A stretch of 64,000 nt of DNA from Cephalopachus bancanus (Eukaryota > Chordata > Mammalia > Primates > Tarsiidae). The DNA lies in assembly GCA_027257055.1 (NCBI GenBank), contig JAPVLO010000133.1, positions 992,001 to 1,056,000 of the forward strand, given 5' to 3'. Below, one piece after another: positions 46,593-58,885 of the stretch. The position numbers and the translations under genes were made by a program. Each line of letters starts with the position of its first letter. Within the stretch, counting starts at the first letter, position 1. The notes beneath the pieces are model-generated. The model had not been told where the DNA came from and did no database searches. It was given only the letters and a program-made list of their open reading frames with translations.

Positions 46593-48344
46593 TAAATAAA
46601 TAAACCAGTAAAGCTCATGACCCATATACCTTTGTTGTCCTTGCAGTTAAAACATTATTAGTCAAATGGCCAAGCTATTTAGTGCTGTATTGATACCCAC
46701 TGAGAATTTAAGTAGGTTGAATATGTAAAATATGAATAAGAAGCATGTTAGGTGTAGGAAAAACTTGGCAATGCCCAAAATAATTCTCATGGCAATTAGT
46801 AAATCTGTCCAACCCAATCTAAATTAAAATGAACCAAAGATTATTTCTACTTTGGCTATAAAGATGAGGAAATGATGGCAATAGTTCTTGAATATTTGTA
46901 CTGATAGTCCTGGAGTATTTCATTTAATCAGCTGACCTAGACAAGTCACATGATCTAGTAGATGCACATTTTATTGCAATCCAAGGCCACGTTGACTCAC
47001 CTTCACTCCTTTCTATCTGACCCTTCCACACCTTGACCACTCTTACTTTCCCCAGCCTTGCCTGTCTCTGGGTCTATAAATCTGTATTTGATGTTTTGGG
47101 AGCTGTATTATTATTCCTTCTTCTAACACAGTGCAAATCTGTGTAGTAAAACCAACATTCACAAACTCTATTTACATATTCAAATCAGAGAGAGCTTAAT
47201 CTAAGAAAATATTATTTCAGAGAGGCTTAGGTTTGTTATCTTTAGTTTGTCAGTAAAACAATCTAGGGAAAACAAAAGAAAGGATCTTAAAAGATTATCC
47301 TTGAAAAGATCAGATGAATTTGATGAAAAGATAGAAAATTATAAGATTCTGGGAAAAATATGTTAATTTTTCCTACTTAGTTATCACATTATGAGAAAAA
47401 TTCTAAAAGATTAATAAAATTATAAAGTAAAAATGGTACTCAAATCACAAAAGTAGTCAAAGACCATACTCTTCTTTCACATTTCAGATCTAAAAGATTG
47501 TTTAAAGTAGTTACTTTAAAACATTGATAGTCAATTGGATTCACCCACATGGGAACAATATTATATAAGGCATTTGTAAGCTTTGTATTAGAAGAATGAA
47601 GGTCAGTAGTTGACAAAACTATGAACCTAGCGTTGTATGTGATCACGAGATTTAATAAAAAGGAAGACATTTTGTTTGGCCTCTTTTGATGTGGAATAAA
47701 ATCTTTGATCCTCCCTGGTGCTGGCTTTTCTTTTCAAAAGGATATTGCCTGATCAAATTCTTTAACTTATTTTTTTTCTTCTTATTCTTTAAAACATTTC
47801 TTTACATGTTAAAAATGGCCTCATAACACTTTAAAACACGTTTTTGTCGTTCAGATTATGATATAACCTGTAGTTTTTAATATAGTAACTTAACAAAGAA
47901 AAAAATCTCAAATTTCTAAATATTTAGCATCCTGAAAAGATCCTTAGTTTGCTTATGCCCAACTCTCATTTTTTATTACTATTGATGCTGCTATTATTGC
48001 TATTCCAAAGACACTTTAAATTTCAGGGAAGTCATTGGTATTAAAAATAATATTTAACATTTTGGGAAAAGATATTACAAATAGCTGGAAACTTTAATAG
48101 GATGTAAGTTCCTCTCGGTTTTTCACTAGACTAAATATCATGCGGGTATAGATTCCAGATACTGTCTCTCAGGCATTTTTATTAAGTAAGACCAGGTTGA
48201 ATTTTAAATATTTATTTAGATGAGAATTTTACCTAGATGGTCCAGAATTTTAGATGATAGTGATTTTCTGAAGGAGAAAGGAATATATCTGTAACATTTG
48301 AGTGACCTTTCTAGCAGCACTCACCCTGCCTTCTCCTACCCATT
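46593..48344. other. Unclassified DNA
   Basis: No gene recognised. The 47.0-47.1 kb patch ('ccttcactcctttctatctg') may be a decayed LINE. Confidence 0.35.
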
Positions 48345-48878
48345 CTGTGGTAGACAGACTCCAGGGTACACCCATGATGTTCCTCTCATGATGTTCATGC
48401 CTTGTAAAAGCTCCTCCCTTTGAGTGTGATTGGAACCTGGATCTCTTATCATTTACCTCTAAGAAAAAGACTGGAAAAAGTGATGAGATTATTTCACTTC
48501 CATGATTATGCTACTTCATATAAGATGTCATTTGCTCATGACTCACTTTATAGACTCTTGCATGTCAGAAGGATCTCAAGGCAATGGGCAGAGGGTGGCC
48601 TAAGCTGAGCAAGAGGCCTAGGCTCTTAATCCAAGAGGAAATACATTCTGCCAACTCTCTAAGTGATCTGGAAGCTGATACTTCTCTAATCAGGCCTCCA
48701 GATGAGAACACAGCCCAGTGGACACCTTGATTGCAGCCTAGTGAGACAGTAAACAAGACACCTAGCAAACCTATGTCTGTACTACTGACCCAGAAAGACT
48801 TTGAAATAATAAATGTGTGTTGGTTTAATCCTTTAAATTTGTGGCAATGTGTTATGTAACAATAGGCTACTAATACAC
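48345..48878 (+). mobile_element. MaLR LTR, MLT1 type
   Basis: Runs from 'tgtggtagacagactccagg' through 'cttgtaaaagctcctccctt', 'ggcctccagatgagaacaca', 'cagtggacaccttgattgca' and 'gcctagtgagacagtaaac' to 'aatttgtggcaatgtgttat' and 'ggctactaata'. This is the MLT1 order as I recall it. The 155-codon minus-strand open frame (48565-49032) overlaps it and is spurious. Confidence 0.8.
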
Positions 48879-49823
48879 ACCCCCATCTAGATCCAATAAA
48901 TACATCTGGACCCAAACTTGAATGCAACACTCTAAAATACCTTACTGAGTTGTACCCACTAAATTCTTGTTGTAAAGAATTAATGCTCTGCAGATTCTTT
49001 GAGAACTTGTAGAAGGACTGCCCTATCCTCATGAATAGATAATGAGACTGGATTGGATTTTAATACCACATGCTTCCCTAAAGCACTTTGTTATCACATC
49101 AAATTTCTATACTTTTTGTGACCAGGAGTTTTTGCATCTCCCTGTGCAATGTACTGCTTGAGGGATTTGAGATCACATTTACACAAAGAGAGATGAGAGC
49201 GAATAAAAATAAGGAATGAATTTTGGCTGATGAGATTAACTTAGTAGAAAATGTATAAAATTTATACATAAAATTTTAAGCTCTCTGAATTAAAACAACT
49301 GACCTATATGAATGGAGACAAAAGTATGCAGTACGTGTGTTGTTATTAAGCCCCCAAAAGTAAATTTTTTGTCAGTTAAGGACCTTGTTTTAAGGAAAAC
49401 AATGATATTCAGTATACTAGAAATCGGCAACATTGATTAGCAGTCAAGATGCTATAGATTTTATTCTTCGATGAAAACAAATTTTGCTCTGCACAACCAC
49501 TGTAGAGAAGAAATAAGATTGCTCTAAAGCTGGTGATAAATATTCATGGAAATAATCTAGATAGATAAGAAAATAACCAGTTTGTGCATGTAAGCTTTTA
49601 TCCCTTGATTTTAGAAGGGATTACTTTAGTAATGTGCTTGGAATTTTGAAAAAATCTTGAATCAGGGTTGAACAAAGAATATAAAGTTGGTAAGTATTGG
49701 AATTGAAGGCTGTGTTGAAGCTCCCTGGAGCACTGAACATAATTCAGACCCTCTAACTGTGCAGGAGGCCTGGTTTTCTGTCAACAGCCTCTTTCTTTCT
49801 CAGGTTTTAACAAATGAGGATTT
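48879..49823. other. Unclassified DNA
   Basis: Nothing recognised. Confidence 0.4.
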
Positions 49824-49837
49824 AAAAATACTTATTA

Positions 49838-50128
49838 AAGCTGGGCTCGGTGGCTCAGCCTGTAATCCCGCGCCTTTGGGAGGCTGAGGTGAGTGGATTG
49901 CCTGAGCCTGCGGGTTCGAGACCCGCCTGGGCAGCGAGACCTCATCTCTACAATAAATCAAAAAATCAGCCAGGCATGGTAGCGCATGCCTGTAATTCTG
50001 GCTACTTGGAAGGCTGAGGCGAAAGGATCACCGGAGCCCAGCAGGTGAGGCTGCGGTGGCTGGGAGCGGCCACTGCACTCCAGTCTGGGCGACCGAGTAA
50101 AACTCCAAATAAAAAAAAAAAAAGAAAG
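49838..50128 (+). mobile_element. Alu, sense
   Basis: Full dimeric lineage-type Alu, TSD aaaaatacttatta at 49824-49837 and 50129-50142. The left monomer carries 'tgcgggttcgagacccgc', the hairpin segment with its arms intact. Confidence 0.95.
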
Positions 50129-50142
50129 AAAAATACTTATTA

Positions 50143-50993
50143 GTCGATCACCCAGTTGGATTTCTTTTATTTTTAATGTCCCAGCTTTGTAGCTTGGGCT
50201 CCTTAAATTTAGCCTACAAGTTCAGTCCCTGAGTCCTGAGAAGAGACCTGGAACACGGGAAAAAGCCTCGACTTGATGTTTCCTTTTGTGGTTGGTCTCT
50301 TTTCGAGTTTGTGCCCTAATTTCAGGCTTTTCTAAATGAAGTGTTTAGCTTTTCATTTACTAAATACGTCCTATTGGGGAACTGATAACCTCTGTGTGAT
50401 ATCTTTGTCTTCTTTCCAGAATGGAGATTGTGATTCACACTCATAGGAATGCTGCAAGAGTTAATAGATAGATTCTATGTAATGGACTAGCATATTATAC
50501 ACGCTCAATAAACATTAATCACAATATTATTTTTCCAACATTTAAGTCCCTTTGCCACCTTTTCTGGGGCCAAACCTAATTCTCAGTATTGTCTCCTTCT
50601 GACTTGGTTCCCTGAATGCGTATCTGCTTTGTAGAATGTCCTGACCGTCCAACATTCCAGCAGCATGTCTTCCTACACTGTCTGCCCTTCCTTTGATTGT
50701 CTAAAATTAGATTACTATGGGCCTATTACTGTGTCTCATTTGGGGGTTTCCTCTGTCTTTCTCATATATATACTCTATCCCCAATATAGTCCTTTACAGA
50801 CATTGTGCAGAGGATAATTGGGTTGGAAGTCAAACACCTTCCATTTTAATACAATATGTGCCACTAATAAATTAATGGTCTTAGATTAATAACTCACAAT
50901 CTTGGCCATATATTAAAATCACCCATGGAGTTTGCTAAAAATAAAAAATTCTGATTAGCAGCTCTGGAGTATACCCAGGCTTATTAAGAAGAA

Positions 50994-50995
<2 letters not shown>
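50143..50995. other. Old repeat-bearing DNA
   Basis: 50360-50520 ends like MIR ('cacgctcaataaacattaat'). 50885-50985 ('attaaaatcacccatggagt', 'ttctgattagcagctctgga') resembles MER5/Charlie. The rest is unrecognised. Confidence 0.45.

Positions 50996-51035
<40 letters not shown>
50996..51035. repeat. (GT)n microsatellite
   Basis: About 20 GT units. Confidence 0.95.
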
Positions 51036-51037
<2 letters not shown>

Positions 51038-51133
51038 AAATATACCTATGGGAAATATTCATAATCAGGGATCAAAGCTACTTCTTCATTGACTTAAAAT
51101 CCATTCAACAACTTTGATTAAAATTGTGAGGCT

Positions 51134-51719
51134 TCTGTGGAAAACAGTGTGGTGATTCCTAAAAGATCTAAAAATTGACCTTTCATATGACCCTGTAATT
51201 CCCCTACTGGGAATATGCCCGGAAGAACTCAAATCATTCTATGAAAAATATACCTGCACCCATATGTTTATCGCAGTATTGTTCACAGTAGCAAGAACAT
51301 GGAACCAACCATGCTGCCCATCAAAAGAGGACTGGATTAAAAAAATCTGGTACATATACACGATGGAATATTTATGCAGCCATAAAGAAGAACAAAATAA
51401 TGAACTTCACAGCAACCTTGATGGACTTAGAGTCTATAATACTGAGTGATCTTTCACAGAAACAAAGAACTGAATATCACATGTTCTCACTCATAAGCGG
51501 ACCTTGTACAGTTATCATAATACTATAAGAAAAGGATTGGCAGTAGCAGGAAACTGCCAGGAGGGGAGCGGGGAAGCAGGATTGGCAGTAGTGGGAATCT
51601 GCCTGGGGAAGCGGGGGCAAAACTCATCAACAAGGATACCTGCATAATGAACATTTGTATATCTAACCCTGAATGGTAACCCACACCTTTAATATAAAAA
51701 AGTAAAAGGAAAAAGAAAA
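51134..51719 (+). mobile_element. 5'-truncated L1
   Basis: ORF2 C-terminus (from 'L W K T V W' homologue) through 3' UTR and tail. TSD taaaattgYRaggct at 51119-51133 and 51720-51734. In the 3' UTR the 'aggattggcagtag' block occurs twice, at about 51534 and 51579, each followed by a G-rich tract. Confidence 0.9.
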
Positions 51720-51734
51720 TAAAATTGCAAGGCT

Positions 51735-53026
51735 GGGTGCTAAGGGTACAATATCTAACATGACACAATCCCCACTTTCATCCTGCCTAGACAGTTAAGA
51801 GGCTGAAGCTGTGTCTAATTTAGTAGAATATTTAATATATAGATGTCAAAGCAGTATTCACTGAAGGAGTACTGTAGGTCTTGTTTTTCTTATCTATAAA
51901 ATGATTCTAGATTTAGTATGTCTCAGACACAAATTCTAGGCATATTAATAAATGAGATAGAATTTAAAATAGCTTGTTATTTTAGAATAGTTAAGATAGA
52001 AGAGTTCTTCAGTGAAAACAAGGAAAACATAACAATAAAAACAAAATAAAACTTTGAAAAAATCCAAATTATTTTTTAATGTCTATTTCCAAGTATATGT
52101 GGAAGATCATTATATTGGAAAAGTCAACAGTCTGAATGTCTGGTTCTCCCATAGCTCTGTCTGAATGGAATCTTTGACCAATTGAATGAGCAAAGATTAT
52201 GTAGTTATTTTAAGTAGCATGTTACTATAATTCTGGGCTAACTGATTGGACAAGAATTGTCATGTGACTCAAAGGTTTCCGCTGCCTAACCTGTTATTAG
52301 CCATTTTTTTTTCTCTCTCTAAGCAATTTGAATCAAGAAATATTGGGCAAATAGAATATTTACAGTTGTGAGGTAGAGCATAATACAAATCTTGGTTTGA
52401 AAATTGGTGCAAAGAATGTGAGTTTCTCTGCTTTTAAACATAGTATTTTACTATCTGCTCAAGGAGGATGCACTTTCCAAGTCACTAGAGCCACCCACTC
52501 CCTGAAACTTGGGTCCTCTGCTTCATTCATGTTAGACTTTAGATCCTAAATCCATCTGGGTTTGCCTCCCTTGAAATAGAACACATCTGAGCTGCAATTC
52601 ATAGCCCTTAGAAATAATGGAAGCAGCAGCAAAATGTTGGTAATTGGACTGGCATTGTGGCCATTCACCTGAACTTCAGAAGAAAGAAAAGGGCAACTTT
52701 CATGAAAAGAAACGAAAATAAAATTAGTTCAATGTTGCATGAATAATATGTTGATCATGTTTACTCTGTAGCCAGTTGGTAACTTCAAGAGCAATTAGTT
52801 GCCTTATCAAATAATAATACATTTCAAAACCTGCTGGTGGTGAGATTCACACTGAATTGTTTCTACTACTGGCCCATCTCCCATTCTTTTTACAGGGAAA
52901 TACTAAACTCCTGTGTGGAGCCTGAGGGAGCACACTGGTGAGAACTGCTGAGGACAAGAGAGGGAAGACATATCAGACATTTCCACTTGTTCATTTAGAG
53001 CAGATATTCTTCCTGGAGCACCTTGG
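51735..53026. other. Unclassified DNA
   Basis: No gene recognised. Confidence 0.4.
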
Positions 53027-53061
53027 GCTTTAAATGTGCATTTGGGCTTTAAATGTGCATA
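53022..53061. repeat. Tandem duplication, 18-bp unit
   Basis: 'tgggctttaaatgtgcat' is present twice in a row. Confidence 0.9.
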
Positions 53062-53499
53062 ATCTGCATAGGCCAGCACATCAATTTTTATGTTTCTTCC
53101 TTAGTAGTGACCGCCTGTAGTCCATAGCTTGGAGAAAAAAATGAAATTCCACAAGCTACAAGTACACATTTTCTTTAAATTATTCATTAAACTTGACCAT
53201 ATAGGTTTTAAGTAGTAATTGTTGTATTTCCGTTTTCTCCTAGAATCCTTAAATTTTCTCACTCCCCTGTGGGCAGTGAGTTTCCTTTTCTCTTTTTGGG
53301 GAAAGAAACAGTGCTTACAGTTTCAAATGAAGTTATTTGGTCACACCTTTGTTGACTCTTAACAAAATCCTCTACAGGTATAAATGGTAACATTGAAGGA
53401 ATACTTCCTTTTCATCAGTCAAAAGTTACTTAATCCTAAAAAGGCTGTTTGAAGTGCTACTACTTTTGGGGGCAGCTGAATTCTCACTCCTTTTCTAAT
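53062..53499. other. Unclassified DNA
   Basis: Nothing recognised. Confidence 0.4.
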
Positions 53500-53943
53500 T
53501 TACCTTTTAAATTTTAGGTTCAGGTGGTATCAGTGTAGGTTTGTTACATGGTGGGCACTGGGCTTGAGGTAACCCCATTCCTCAGATAGTGAACCTCATA
53601 AGTATCTTCTGAACCCTAACCTCCTCTGCCCTCTTCACTTATTGGTGTCCTCCTTGTCTATTATGTCCATCTTTGTGACCATTTATCTTCTACCTACAAG
53701 TAAGAACTTGTGGTGTTTGGTCTTCTGTTTCTGATTTACTTCACTCAGCATGATGTTCTACAGCTCATTCATGTTGCTGCAGAAGACTTGATTTCATTTA
53801 TAGTATTCCATGGTATATGTGTACCATATCTTCTTCATCCACTCAACTATTGATGGGAACTTAGGTTTGTTCCATGACTTTGCTATTGTGAATAGTATAG
53901 CAATGAACATATGAGTATGAATATGGGTGTCTTTTTTATATAA

Positions 53944-54192
53944 TCATTTATTTTTCTTTGGGTAGATACCCAGTAGTACAAGTGTTGAGTCAAATGGAGG
54001 TTCTATTTTCAGGTCTTTGAGAAATTTCTGTACTGTTTTCCACTGAGTCTGAGCCATCTTACTATCCCACCAACAGTGTATGCATGTTCCCTTTTCTCTA
54101 CATCCTAGCCAGCATTTGTTGTTCTTTGACTTTTTACTGATAACAATTCTGTTTGATATAAGACAGTATTTCATTGTAGTTTTAATTTGCAT
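53944..54192 (-). pseudogene. L1 ORF2 C-terminal fragment
   Basis: About 82 codons on the minus strand: '[21 protein letters not shown]' gives the Cys-rich domain of ORF2p, followed by the 'F L K D L K I E P P F D' block. A stop and frame loss bound it on both sides. Confidence 0.85.
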
Positions 54193-55206
54193 TTATCTGA
54201 TAATTAGTGATGTTGAACAATTTTTCATATGCTTGTTGGCTGCTTGTGTGTCTTCTTTTTGAAGTGTCTATTCATGTCTTTTGTTCATTTTTTTATGAGG
54301 TTGTTTGTATCTTCTGTTGTTGAGTTGAGTTCCTTGTAGATTCTGGATATTAGTCCTTTGTCTGAGGCATAATTTGTAAATATTTTTTCCTAGTTCATGG
54401 GTTTTCTGTTCACCCTGTGGATTATTTCTTTTACTGTGCAAAAGCTTTTTAGTTTAATTCAGTTATATTTGTCTATTTTTGTTTTTGTTGTATATGCTTT
54501 TGGGATCTTCATCATAAATTATTTGCTCAGGTTAATGGCCAGAAGGGTTTTTCCTAAGTTTTCTTCTAGAACTTTTATAGTTTCAGGTTTATATTTAAGT
54601 TTTGAAACCATCTTTAGTTAATTTCTTGTATGGTAAGATGTAGGAGTTGTTTCATCCTTCTGCATGTGGTTAGTTAGTTAATTTTCCCAGCACCACTTAT
54701 TGAATAGGGAGTCCTTTCTCCTTTGTTTATTTTTGTCAGCTTTGACAAAGATCAGTTGGTTGTAGGCATGTGGCTTTATTTCTGGGTTCTCTGTTCTGTT
54801 CCATCGATCTATGTATCTATTCTTGTAACAGTACTATGCTGTTTTAGTTACTATAGCCTTATAGTATAACTTGAAATCAGGCATTGTGATCCCATTTGTT
54901 CTTTTTCCTAAGGATTATTATGGCTATTCAGACTTTTTTCCCCCCATATTAACTTTAGGATTTTTTTTCTTCTAACTCTATAAAAAATGAGTCATTTCAT
55001 AGGGAATGCATTGAATTTGTAGATTGCTTTGGGCACTATGATCATTTTAATGATATAGATTCTTCCAATTCATGTGCAAGGGATGTTTTTCCATTTGCTT
55101 GTGTCATTTGCTATTTCTTTCTTCAGTGTTTTGTAGTTCTCCTTGTAGAGATCTTTTACCTCCTTGGTTAAGTGTATTCCTAGTTATTTTATTCTTTGTT
55201 TTGTGG

Positions 55207-55407
55207 TTATTGTAAATGGGATTGAACCCTTGGTTTGGTTCTCGACTTGAATGTTATTAATGTGTAGAAATGGTAGTGATTTCTGAACATTGATTTTGTA
55301 TCTTGAACTTGACTGAAGTCGTTTATAAGATCTAGAAATCTCTTGGAGGAGTCTTTAGGATTTTCTAGGTATAAAATCATATCATCAGTGAACAGAGTAG
55401 GTTTCAT
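55207..55407 (-). pseudogene. L1 ORF2 reverse transcriptase fragment
   Basis: About 66 codons on the minus strand include 'L F T D D M I L Y L E N P K', the catalytic core of the L1 reverse transcriptase, with both Asp retained, and 'L D L I N D F S Q V'. The reading frame is broken soon after. The upstream half of the domain is separated by the retroviral insertion. Confidence 0.85.
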
Positions 55408-55430
55408 GTCCTCTCTGTTAATTTGGATCC

Positions 55431-57011
55431 TGCAGGGGCCAACCCCTGCAGGTTTAGTGGAGTCCCTGGAAAGATGTGGTGGCGTTGGCGAAACTGGAAG
55501 GGATAGATAATAAAAGAAAGAAAGAAAGAGACTGGACTCTGTCTAGTGCAGAAGCCGATTCTGTAGGAAGGATAGATAATAGAAGAAAGAAAGATGGAGG
55601 GATAGATATAAAGAGAAAGAAAGAGAAAGAAAGAAAATGGACAACTGTTCAATGGATCGAGCAGAAGCCATTTAATGGGATGAACCATAAGTCTATTATC
55701 CCAAATTTTCACAGGTTAAATCACAAGACTTTCAGGTGAACACAAAGGCAGGTCGATGAGAGGCAACCCCCCCCAGGTGTGTCCTTAAGCACGAGGAAGG
55801 ACAATTCCAATTAAATCACAAGACTATTATTATGTGAACACAAAGCCAGGTGGATGAGGGGCGTTCCCCACCCACCAGGCGTTTTCCCAAGCATGAGGAA
55901 GGACAATCCCAAAATTATCTCACTGTTCCTTATGCTTGGTTAATGTTCCTCAAAAGCAATACAACAATTCTAACATCATAATATTCTAATAATCAATAAC
56001 TTTTAAAGCTTATGTATAAACAACACCTAATGACTAACTTAAATCCTAATACCTTTCTATTCTGTGCTAATTTTACCTACACGATAGAAACTCTTAATTA
56101 TAGCTCAAACCAGTTCCTAAAGAATGTGGCCCAGTCCAAAGATCACGCTGGGCCATTTCTGGGAACATTTGATTACAATCTCTTTACAAAATGGCTATTC
56201 TAAAATCCTATATATCTATCTTAATCTCTATAAAAGTTTCTAATTCCTAATCCTTATATATAAAGCTGATCATTAGTAATAAAGCTTCTAAAAATAAAAC
56301 CCAAATATGAACTGTAAATTGTACTAAGGCCAAAATCACAATAGTAGAAAATGAGAAAAATGAAATTTCTAAAGTTAGCTGTATTCGTATTAAACCTCAA
56401 AATATCATGTATGATCATGCTTGAACTAACATAATTCCCTGACATAGCATGACCTATTCTACAATACTTTCTATTAGTAAAATAAATTCAATTTCTGTAA
56501 TAAGTAGAAAAATCCTACACTAACTGTATCTAAAACTGGTTTAAAAGAATGCAGCCCAATCCAAAGTACACACTGGGCCCTTAGGAATGTGGCCCAGTCC
56601 AAAGATCATGCTGGGCCATTTCTGGTAACTCTAGATAATCATCTATACCATCTAAAGCTGAAAACAGCTCTCCATATGTATATACTAATTCTACAAATAT
56701 ACTTTTAAATCTTATAAAGAAGCTTGTACCATATAAAAGGCTCCCAAATGTGACCTGAATTTGAATTATATCAAATACCTAAGCCGAAACTGCAGTTCAT
56801 GGGAAACAGGAACAATGAGTTTCTAGAATGAGCCATGCCTGTCACAGTCACAGAGATTTCAGCTTAGGTAGGCAGAAATCCTTTTGACTAAAATGAAAAA
56901 GGGAGGAGGGAATGGGGTCAACAGCTCCCGAATGCATCCTAGTGGTCTCGGGGCCCACAGCCCACCTTGATCCCTAACGTTCAGGTGGGCCTCCGTGGCT
57001 GGCTCCCAACA
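55431..57011 (-). repeat. ERV2 3' LTR, about 1.58 kb, with internal duplications
   Basis: TG start (TGTTGGGAGCC at 57011) to CA end (55431). It holds a tandem pair of about 100-bp units at 55713-55810 and 55811-55915, a GAAA-rich patch at 55510-55640, and a 'ggcccagtccaaagatca' block seen at about 56131 and 56593. These duplications make it much longer than most class II LTRs. Confidence 0.75.
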
Positions 57012-57124
57012 TCTCCCCCTTTTTAATTTTATTGGCATGAAACCATGAAACACGGTGTTGAGCTGAGAAATACTTCTCTTCAGCACTCTGCAAAGTTCCT
57101 TCTAATGGGATGTGCTAAATACCA
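57012..57124 (-). other. ERV2 internal remnant with polypurine tract
   Basis: On the minus strand it ends in AAAAAGGGGGAGA immediately before the 3' LTR, a canonical polypurine tract used to prime plus-strand DNA. About 110 bp upstream of it is all that is left of the internal region. Confidence 0.75.
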
Positions 57125-57239
57125 GAAAAGGGAAGAGGAAATGGGCCAACAGCTCCTGAACATATCCTAGTGGTCTCAGGGTCCACAGCCCACCTTGATT
57201 CCTAATGTTCAGGTGGGCCTCCATGGCCGGCTCCCAATA
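57125..57239 (-). repeat. ERV2 5' LTR stub
   Basis: About 115 bp matching the first part of the 3' LTR ('ctcctgaacatatcctagtg', 'ttcaggtgggcctccatggc'). It differs from the 3' copy at roughly one base in eight. Confidence 0.75.
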
Positions 57240-57385
57240 GGATCCCTGTTATTTTTTTATCTTGCCTGATTGCTTTTTGTAGGACTCCCGATTCTATGTT
57301 GAATAGGAGTGATGGGGCAGCTAATTTCTACATTTTGGTTTATTCTGAGCATGAGGAAAGGTGTTACTCAAGGTACTCATTTCAG
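57240..57385 (-). mobile_element. L1, antisense, second part
   Basis: Resumes at the second GGATCC copy with 'atcttgcctgattgcttttt' and 'ctatgttgaataggagtga', the continuation of the L1 text that stopped at 55430. The exact end is uncertain. Confidence 0.85.
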
Positions 57386-57984
57386 AAATTTCAGTAAAAA
57401 AAATACTTCTTATGTTTTTTATTTTCAAACATTATTGTTTATCAACTGGTAAAGAAAACCTGACAAGTAGAGCTTCTGACTCCAAAGAGAGGAAATTGGA
57501 CCTCTTCCACACAGACTGTTAAAGTTGTTATAATTGTAGAAAGAACATTGACTAGAGCCAAAACCCAAAAATGTAAATTATTTTCACTTTTACTTATAAA
57601 ATTGTTTCTGTATTCCTTGCTTCATAGATTATCATCAAGGTTATTTTGCATGATAAAAATTAACACAAACCTATATAATTCTTCTTTCCATATTTGTAGA
57701 CAAAGTTCTTTAAACTATGCCAGTATATTATTTCACATGCCACTGGATATTAAATATTTCAAAACTATTGAAGAGGAACCATCACCTATTGCTCTCTAGT
57801 ATAGAAAAAATAATAAAATGAAGAGATTCAATTTGAGCTCTAATAAATGTTGTGCTAGGTAACTATACACCATAGTTTTGTCCTTTTCTAAACTAAGATG
57901 TATGTACCCCAAATGGTTTCTGTTTGATTAGTGGTACATCTGGTATTCCCATCAATCTAGCACAGACACAAGACTTTGAGTTAG
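57386..57984. other. Unclassified DNA
   Basis: Nothing recognised. Confidence 0.4.
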
Positions 57985-58435
57985 TATTCAGGGAGGCTTG
58001 GGTTCAAATCATGACTTTGCAACTTTCTAGTTGTGTGACCTCCAGCAAGTTATCATTCATGGCAAAAGACAGTTAAAATATCTAGTTAACAGAGTTTCTT
58101 TGGCAGGAGAAATGAGATAAGGCATGGAACCAGCATGGTGCTAAGCCATATTCCTTAAGAATAATAATAGCTTATTATTCTTAAACTACACTAAAGCAAA
58201 ATAAAGTAAAAAGAAAAAATGTAATAAAAATATTAGAGAACACAAATTTAGACATCTTTTTGAAATGAGAAGTGTTTACTAACTAGAATTTTACCTAAAT
58301 AAAATATTGCATGCTATTCATTCAACAAATATTTATAGTACCTACTACGTGCCAACTTCTTTTGACATAACTCATAAAGCAAAAGAGACACAATGTTCTG
58401 TCCTTTTGACGTTCATAGTCAAGTGTACGAACTTT
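57985..58435 (+). repeat. MIR and L2-like relics
   Basis: 57988-58150 is MIR ('gggttcaaatcatgactttg', 'ctagttgtgtgacctccagc'). 58318-58430 is L2-like ('attcaacaaatatttatagt', 'acctactacgtgccaac'). Confidence 0.7.
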
Positions 58436-58877
58436 TAGTTGCAACTTTTTACTCCTTGAATGCTCTTTTCCTTTTTATTAAGATTAAGAAACCAGTTTTA
58501 ATTACACTGAGTTGCTTTCTAAGTATAAGAAAACAAGTCTAAAACCTTATATAGTTAGGTATTTAAACTTCTTGTTACTATCAGATTTGGGAATATAAAT
58601 TTATGTTATCTCACAATTTTCTGATATTACTTGGGTTTTTTTTAATATCTGCTTTATAATGATATGGCATTTGAACATTCCCCTCAGATCTTGGAAAAAT
58701 GTGGAACAGGGGTTATCACATGTTGGAGTCAGGAGTCAGAAGCTGAACACGCAAGTCTAGGGTTGGTTTCCAAGGGTGCCTGGTGCTTTTCAGTCTGTTT
58801 GCTTTGTACTGATGCCAACTGAAGTGATATGTATCACCTGTACAGTTAGCCACTTCTCTCAAACATAATACTTTATA
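58436..58877. other. Unclassified DNA
   Basis: Nothing recognised. Confidence 0.4.
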
Positions 58878-58885
58878 AATATGCT

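Larger units (their letters stand above)
53500..55430 (-). mobile_element. L1, antisense, first part
   Basis: Starts at the L1 3' end ('ttcaggtggtatcagtgtag', 'gtttgttacatggtgggcac') and continues antisense through the ORF2 C-terminus into the reverse transcriptase domain. It is interrupted at GGATCC by an endogenous retrovirus and resumes at 57240. Its 3' UTR resembles the L1MA/L1P group rather than the 'taaccctgaattgtac' type of the young L1s here, so it is older. Confidence 0.9.
55431..57239 (-). mobile_element. Class II (ERV2) endogenous retrovirus remnant inside L1
   Basis: Bounded by the exact 6-bp duplication GGATCC (55425-55430 and 57240-57245). On the minus strand it begins TATTGGGAGCCGG and ends CCCCTGCA. 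Two copies of the LTR start are present, at 57239 and 57011, with a polypurine tract before the second. Hence it is a 5' LTR stub, a short piece of the provirus 3' end, and a 3' LTR. No gag, pol or env frame survives. TGTTGGGAGCCG starts are known from IAP-like class II LTRs; exact family not named. Confidence 0.85.

Noticed and set aside
48565..49032. 155-codon minus-strand open frame
   Set aside because: It is largely the antisense of an MLT1 LTR and resembles no protein family.
57700..57800. Possible short secreted peptide in the 83-codon frame 57548-57799
   Set aside because: No conserved motif, no support from context, and the frame is within chance length.
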